This document shows, in pieces, positions 59,921 to 64,000 of a DNA stretch of 64,000 bases. Position 1 is the stretch's first letter. Each line of letters opens with the position of its first letter. The DNA is from Pseudomonadota bacterium (GTDB taxonomy: Bacteria; Pseudomonadota; Alphaproteobacteria; SHVP01). Under the pieces are notes generated by a model. That model was not told the origin of the DNA. It saw nothing but the letters and a program-made list of their open reading frames with translations, and searched no databases. The position numbers were made by a program, and so were the translations under genes. The stretch lies in assembly GCA_027622715.1 (NCBI GenBank), contig JAQBYN010000002.1, forward strand, positions 1 to 64,000, given 5' to 3'.

Positions 59921-59991
59921 GCGCAAATCGGCGTTTGGCACGGACCCGTAGGTTTGCGCCGACTCAGCCTTTCTGCGATGATTGGCGCAAA
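59921..59991. repeat. Three regularly spaced GCGCAAA elements upstream of tatA
   Basis: GCGCAAA at 59921-59927, its complement TTTGCGC at 59953-59959 and GCGCAAA again at 59985-59991, so each copy starts exactly 32 bp from the next, about three helical turns. They fill the spacer between fbpC and tatA and could be protein sites in the tat promoter or a hairpin after fbpC. Confidence 0.45.
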
Positions 59992-60030
59992 TGGCGGCAA
60001 AACGGACCGCCTAACAGTTGGAGCTAGGAA

Positions 60031-60246
60031 ATGGGCATTAGTGTTTGGCAGATCGCCATCGTCGTCGTGCTGCTCGTGGTCCTGTTCGGCCGCGGCAAGA
60101 TTTCGGGCCTGATGGGCGATATGGCCAAAGGTATCAAGAGCTTTAAGCGCGGCATGGCGGAAGACGAATCGGCTGGTGCTAAAACGATTGATGCGACCAC
60201 CGAGAAGTCGGCCACGGTCGAAACAAAAGACAAAGAAACCGCGTAA
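60031..60246 (+). CDS. tatA: Twin-arginine translocase subunit TatA
   Basis: 71 residues: a short N-terminal membrane helix '[22 protein letters not shown]', the FGRGKI hinge, and an amphipathic helix '[20 protein letters not shown]', then a charged tail. TatA multimers form the protein-conducting part of the Tat system, which exports folded proteins. First of tatABC; GGAGCTAGGAA precedes the ATG. Confidence 0.95.
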   Translation: MGISVWQIAIVVVLLVVLFGRGKISGLMGDMAKGIKSFKRGMAEDESAGAKTIDATTEKSATVETKDKETA

Positions 60247-60247
60247 C

Positions 60248-60280
60248 CAGGCGCCTGCGCGCGCCGCTTGGCGGCGCCTG
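60248..60280 (+). terminator. Hairpin between tatA and tatB
   Basis: CAGGCGCC (60248-60255) and GGCGCCTG (60273-60280) form an 8-bp GC-rich stem around 17 nt that can pair further. It starts two bases after the tatA stop. No T tract follows, so it probably stabilises tatA mRNA or slows read-through, in line with the need for excess TatA. Confidence 0.6.
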
Positions 60281-60305
60281 AACGGGCTTACGGGGCTTCA
60301 CCTCG

Positions 60306-60797
60306 ATGTTAGATATCGGTTGGACCGAAATGATCGTCGTGGTCCTGGTCCTGATCCTTGTGGTCGGGCCCAAGGACCTACCGAAAGTCGTGCGCACCAT
60401 CGGGCAATGGACTGCCAAGGCGCGCCGAATGAGCCGCGAGTTTACCAGCAGTCTGGAAGATATCGGCCGCGAGACGGAGCTTGACGATTTGCGCCGCGAT
60501 CTCAACAGCATTGGCGGCAGTAGCGTCACGTCGCTCGACAACCATATCGACCCTGACGGCTCGTTGAAGAAGTCGGTCCAATCGGATTATGCCGAGGGGA
60601 AAGCGGGTGCGGTGACTGATGCCGGCACGTCGGTCGCTCTGGGTACACCGGCTGTGGTTGACGGCGGAAGCCCTGCAAAAATACCGGCAGACGGCGATGC
60701 GGTTGCGGCCGCCGCCGACAAAGCCGATGCCGGCGCCGGCACGGCGGACGACCAAACCATTGAGCCACCGGCGAAGGCCGGTGCGTCCGGCGCTTAA
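60306..60797 (+). CDS. tatB: Twin-arginine translocase subunit TatB
   Basis: 163 residues. N-terminal helix 'MLDIGWTEMIVVVLVLILVVGPKDLPKVVRTIGQW' with the family Glu (E8) and GPKDLP hinge, amphipathic helix 'KARRMSREFTSSLEDIGRETELDDLRRDL', then a long Ala/Asp-rich disordered tail. TatB binds the signal peptide together with TatC. It lies 12 bp before tatC. Confidence 0.95.
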   Translation: MLDIGWTEMIVVVLVLILVVGPKDLPKVVRTIGQWTAKARRMSREFTSSLEDIGRETELDDLRRDLNSIGGSSVTSLDNHIDPDGSLKKSVQSDYAEGKAGAVTDAGTSVALGTPAVVDGGSPAKIPADGDAVAAAADKADAGAGTADDQTIEPPAKAGASGA

Positions 60798-60809
60798 GCA
60801 AGTAGGCGC

Positions 60810-61628
60810 ATGGTGGCGGAACGCGCAGCTGACGAACAGGCGGAGATCGAGTCCAGCAAGGCGCCGCTGCTTGAGCATCTGACCGAACTGCGAAAAAGGT
60901 TGATGCAGGTCGTCATCTTTTTCCTGGTGGCATTTGTCATCGCCTATGTCTTCAAGGACGCGATTTACACCTTCCTGGTGCAGCCGTATGCGGATGCGGT
61001 GCAAGGGCTAGAAGGTAAACGGCTGATCTACACCGCGTTGCAGGAGGCGTTCTTCACCTATCTTAAGGTGTCGATGTTCGCGGCTTTTTGGGTGACGTTC
61101 CCGTTCCTGGCAATGCAGATATGGAAGTTCGCGGCGCCTGGTCTGTACCGTAACGAGCGCGGTGCGTTCCTGCCGTTTCTAGTAGCAACACCCGTCTTGT
61201 TCACCGCCGGCGCGGCGTTGGTCTACTACATGATCATTCCGCTGGCGTGGCGCTTTTTTCTCGGGTTCGAGTCGCCAGGCGGCGAGGGCACGCTCCCGAT
61301 CGAACTTGAGGCCAAGGTTGGCGAGTATCTGTCGCTCGTCATGAAACTGATTTTGGCATTCGGAATTGCGTTCCAGATGCCTGTGGTTCTGACGCTCCTT
61401 GCCAGGGCCGGAATCATTTCAGCCAGTTCGCTTGCCAAAAAGCGTCGCTATGCCGTTGTTATCGTGTTCGCCATTGCCGCGATTCTGACCCCGCCAGACC
61501 TGATCAGTCAGATTGGTCTCGGGGTGCCGATGCTGCTGCTCTACGAGATTTCAATCCTATTGGCCCGTGGAGTCGAGAAGCGTCGCGCCGCGCGCGATGC
61601 GGCTGATGAGGCGGAACTGGACGATTAG
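60810..61628 (+). CDS. tatC: Twin-arginine translocase subunit TatC
   Basis: 272 residues with six membrane helices. Family motifs 'APLLEHLTELRKRLMQV' at the N-terminus, 'EAFFTYLKVSMFAAFWVTFPFLAMQIWKFAAPGLYRNER', 'FLGFESPG', and 'AIAAILTPPDLISQIGLGVPMLLLYEISILLARGVEKR'. TatC is the receptor for twin-arginine signal peptides. The N-terminal Glu of EHLTELR, which contacts the RR motif, is present. Confidence 0.97.
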   Translation: MVAERAADEQAEIESSKAPLLEHLTELRKRLMQVVIFFLVAFVIAYVFKDAIYTFLVQPYADAVQGLEGKRLIYTALQEAFFTYLKVSMFAAFWVTFPFLAMQIWKFAAPGLYRNERGAFLPFLVATPVLFTAGAALVYYMIIPLAWRFFLGFESPGGEGTLPIELEAKVGEYLSLVMKLILAFGIAFQMPVVLTLLARAGIISASSLAKKRRYAVVIVFAIAAILTPPDLISQIGLGVPMLLLYEISILLARGVEKRRAARDAADEAELDD

Positions 61629-61632
61629 GCAC

Positions 61633-61662
61633 GGGCCGCCTTTACGAGATTCGGCGCGGCCC
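61633..61662 (+). other. Weak hairpin between tatC and serS
   Basis: GGGCCGC (61633-61639) and GCGGCCC (61656-61662) pair across 16 nt in the 48-bp gap. No T tract follows, so this is at most an attenuator. Confidence 0.35.
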
Positions 61663-61676
61663 CTATAAAAGCGGCC

Positions 61677-62954
61677 ATGCACGACATTCGATTCATTCGC
61701 GAGAACCCAGCCGATTTCGATGCCGGGATGAAGCGTCGCGGGCTCGCCCCGCAGGCAGCGGCGATCCTTGCCCTCGACGAACAACGCCGCGCCGTGCAAA
61801 CGGCCCTGCAAGACGCGCAGAAGAAGCGCAACGATGCGTCCAAACTGGTGGGCAATGCCAAAGGCAGCGGCGATGACGCCGAGGCGACGCGCCTAATGGG
61901 CGAGGTTGCCGATCTCAAGACCCAAATTCAGGACAACGAAACGCGCGACCGCACGCTTGGTGAGGAATTGCACACCCTGCTCGCGGGCTTGCCCAATATT
62001 CCCGCCGCCGATGTACCCGACGGTTTGAGCGAAGACGACAACGTCGAGCTGCGCCGCTGGGGTAACAAGCCGGCGTTCGACTTTGCCCCCAAAGATCACG
62101 TCGAACTTGGTGAAGCGCTTGGGCTGATGGATTTCGAGGCGGCGGCGCGGATGTCCGGTGCACGCTTCGTCGTGTTGAAAGGCGTGTTAGCGCGTCTTGA
62201 ACGGGCGTTGGGCCAGTTCATGCTTGATATCCAGACCGGCGAAAACGGCTACACCGAGATCTCGCCGCCGTTGCTGGTGCGCGACGAGGCAGCGTTCGGC
62301 GTCGGACAGCTCCCCAAGTTTGCCGATGACCTGTTTCGGACGACAAACGATCTTTGGCTAATCTCGACCTCGGAAGTGCCGCTGTCGAATTTGGTGCGAG
62401 AACAGATCGTCGATCAGGCCGACCTCCCGATCCGGGTGACGGCACTGACGCCATGTTTTCGATCCGAAGCGGGCGCTGCAGGCAAGGATACCCGCGGCAT
62501 GATTCGTCAGCATCAGTTCCACAAAGTGGAAATTGTCTCGATCGTCGCCTCGCAAACGGCTTCGGACGAACATGAACGTCTGACCAATAGCGCCGAAGAA
62601 GTACTCAAGCGGCTTGATCTACATTACCGCGTGGTCGTGCTGTGCACGGGGGACCTCGGATTTTCCAATGCGAAGACCTACGACATTGAAGTGTGGTTGC
62701 CGGGCCAGGATAGCTTTCGTGAAATCTCGTCGTGCTCGCACTACACCGACTTTCAGGCGCGCCGCATGAACGCGCGCTACCGCGCGGCGGGCGAGAAGGG
62801 GACGCACTTCGTCCACACCCTGAACGGTTCCGGCCTCGCGGTGGGCCGTACCTTGGTCGCAGTTCTGGAAAACTACCAGCAGGCTGACGGTTCGATCATC
62901 GTACCTGATGTATTGCGGCCCTATATGCGCGGTGTCGAGGTAATCGGGCCATGA
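61677..62954 (+). CDS. serS: Seryl-tRNA synthetase
   Basis: 425 residues, standard length. N-terminal coiled-coil arm (about 30-100) that clasps the tRNA long arm, then the class II core: motif 2 '[27 protein letters not shown]', '[23 protein letters not shown]', and motif 3 '[20 protein letters not shown]'. Charges tRNA-Ser in the cytoplasm. Its stop overlaps the surE start (ATGA). Confidence 0.98.
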   Translation: MHDIRFIRENPADFDAGMKRRGLAPQAAAILALDEQRRAVQTALQDAQKKRNDASKLVGNAKGSGDDAEATRLMGEVADLKTQIQDNETRDRTLGEELHTLLAGLPNIPAADVPDGLSEDDNVELRRWGNKPAFDFAPKDHVELGEALGLMDFEAAARMSGARFVVLKGVLARLERALGQFMLDIQTGENGYTEISPPLLVRDEAAFGVGQLPKFADDLFRTTNDLWLISTSEVPLSNLVREQIVDQADLPIRVTALTPCFRSEAGAAGKDTRGMIRQHQFHKVEIVSIVASQTASDEHERLTNSAEEVLKRLDLHYRVVVLCTGDLGFSNAKTYDIEVWLPGQDSFREISSCSHYTDFQARRMNARYRAAGEKGTHFVHTLNGSGLAVGRTLVAVLENYQQADGSIIVPDVLRPYMRGVEVIGP

Positions 62955-63721
62955 CCGTTACACCCCTGCGCATCCTCGTCACCAATGATGACGGGATTAA
63001 CGCGCCCGGTTTGAAGGTCTTGGAAAAGATCGCGCGGGCGCTGAGCGACGACATTTGGGTTGTGGCGCCCGAACACGAACAAAGCGGTGCATCGCATTCG
63101 CTGACGCTGACGGATCCGCTGCGCGTTCGTCACATCTCTAAGCGGCGATTTGCGGTCGATGGCACGCCGACCGATTGCGTTGTGATGGCAATCAACATGA
63201 TCGTTGAAGGACGCAAGCCGGACCTCTTGCTATCCGGCGTCAATCGTGGCTCGAACGTGGCCGAGGACGTGACCTATTCGGGCACGGTTGCGGCGGCGAT
63301 GGAGGGGACGCTGTTGGGTATCCCATCAATTGCGATGAGTCAGGTGTTTGCGCGGCCTGAACCGATCCACTGGAGTACGGCCGAAAAACACGGTCCTGGG
63401 GTGGTGCGCAAATTGCGCAAGGCGGGTTGGCCCACCGATGTCCTCATCAACGTTAATTTTCCGCCGGTCAAAGCGCATGCCGTCACCGGTACCGTCGTGA
63501 CGGTTCAAGGTCGGCGCGACGTCGGCAAGATCAAAATACATGAGCGCGAGGACCCGCGCGGGGGCAACTACTATTGGCTTGGGTTCAGGCGGCAACAGGG
63601 TAAGACGGGCGCGGCCACCGATCTCGGTGCAACGATGCGTGGCCAAATCTCTGTAACGCCGTTGAAGATGAACTTCACACACGGGGCCACCAGAAAGGCC
63701 CTGCAGGCGATCTTCAAGTGA
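62951..63721 (+). CDS. surE: 5'-nucleotidase/phosphatase SurE
   Basis: 256 residues. Metal-binding '[15 protein letters not shown]' (Asp-Asp), Ser in '[14 protein letters not shown]', '[28 protein letters not shown]' with the family Asn. SurE dephosphorylates nucleotides and is a stress-survival protein. Coupled on both sides (serS before, pcm after), the usual surE-pcm pair. Confidence 0.97.
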   Translation: MTVTPLRILVTNDDGINAPGLKVLEKIARALSDDIWVVAPEHEQSGASHSLTLTDPLRVRHISKRRFAVDGTPTDCVVMAINMIVEGRKPDLLLSGVNRGSNVAEDVTYSGTVAAAMEGTLLGIPSIAMSQVFARPEPIHWSTAEKHGPGVVRKLRKAGWPTDVLINVNFPPVKAHAVTGTVVTVQGRRDVGKIKIHEREDPRGGNYYWLGFRRQQGKTGAATDLGATMRGQISVTPLKMNFTHGATRKALQAIFK

Positions 63722-64000
63722 TCCAGGACGCGCGCAAGATCCGCTTGATCATGGAGCTGCGCCAGCAGGGCATTGCCGATACCCGGGTCTTATCCGCGAT
63801 CGAACGCGTCCCGCGTGAGCTTTTCGTTTCGCCGTCCTTCGTCGATCAAGCCTATGAGAACACGGCGTTGCCCATCGAAGAGGGGCAGACGATCAGCCAA
63901 CCCTATGTAGTTGCCTTCATGACCCAGGCGCTGGACGTCAAACCGCGCTCGCGCGTTCTTGAGATCGGCACCGGGTCGGGCTATCAGGCCGCCGTGTTGG
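63718..64000 (+). CDS. pcm: Protein-L-isoaspartate O-methyltransferase (partial, cut by window end)
   Basis: 94 codons visible from GTG 63718, which overlaps the surE stop (GTGA). '[61 protein letters not shown]' and motif I '[15 protein letters not shown]' are diagnostic. The enzyme repairs isoaspartyl residues in damaged proteins. The 3' part is outside the window. Confidence 0.95.
   Translation, partial: MIQDARKIRLIMELRQQGIADTRVLSAIERVPRELFVSPSFVDQAYENTALPIEEGQTISQPYVVAFMTQALDVKPRSRVLEIGTGSGYQAAVL

Noticed and set aside
59938-59957. Sigma-54 promoter before tatA (TGGCACG followed by TTTGC)
   Set aside because: The GG to GC distance is 17, not 10.

Overview
This window comes from a GC-rich (about 60-65 %) bacterial chromosome. 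It is most likely an alphaproteobacterium, perhaps close to Rhodospirillales. Pointers are the order tatA-tatB-tatC-serS-surE-pcm at the right end, a fused TAXI-type TRAP transporter, an Fbp-type iron importer with a double-length permease, and many CoA, SDR, amidohydrolase and amidase catabolic genes. Genes are tightly packed, with ATGA/GTGA/TGATG couplings and several convergent pairs whose ends overlap by 4-21 bp. I see no rRNA, tRNA, CRISPR or prophage.

Layout. 1-11.9 kb: the end of a cysteine hydrolase, a tandem alpha/beta hydrolase, an orphan peptide-type substrate-binding protein, a minus-strand trio (two paralogous methyltransferases and a Lys/Ala-tailed small protein), a flavin monooxygenase, an M20 amidohydrolase, an SDR, an acetoacetate-decarboxylase-like protein and a bicupin. 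11.9-17.2 kb: an amidohydrolase, a TAXI-TRAP importer with a hairpin between binding protein and permease, and a maleate-isomerase-like protein. 17.2-24.7 kb: an HxlR regulator divergent from a thioesterase, an orphan hybrid histidine kinase, MmgE/PrpD, a DMT permease, a NodB-type deacetylase and a TfoX-domain remnant. 24.7-26.5 kb: a DGPF protein and an ECF42-type sigma factor, with a matching promoter and an internal terminator. 26.5-32.3 kb: a minus-strand set (M24 peptidase, SDR, CoA transferase, acyl-CoA dehydrogenase), cytochrome b561 and a second Lys/Ala-tailed protein. 32.5-35.8 kb: a GMC oxidoreductase and an AtzG-like/amidase pair. 35.8-38.3 kb: a compositionally foreign gene broken by an IS3-family element. 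38.3-46.1 kb: typA/bipA, then four DHA1-type MFS pumps and an epimerase.

The most interesting region is 46.1-55.8 kb. A 909-residue SBBP-repeat protein with a flagellin-like tail lies divergent from a seven-gene sugar operon. The operon encodes a domain-reversed HldE-like enzyme, a GmhA-like isomerase, an NAD-dependent epimerase, a HAD hydrolase, an APH-like kinase and a split transketolase. The spacer holds two back-to-back -24/-12 (sigma-54-like) motifs. I infer a flagellum-linked heptose or related sugar activation system.

55.8-64 kb: a ferric ABC importer (a Fur-like site lies upstream), then tatABC, serS, surE and a truncated pcm.
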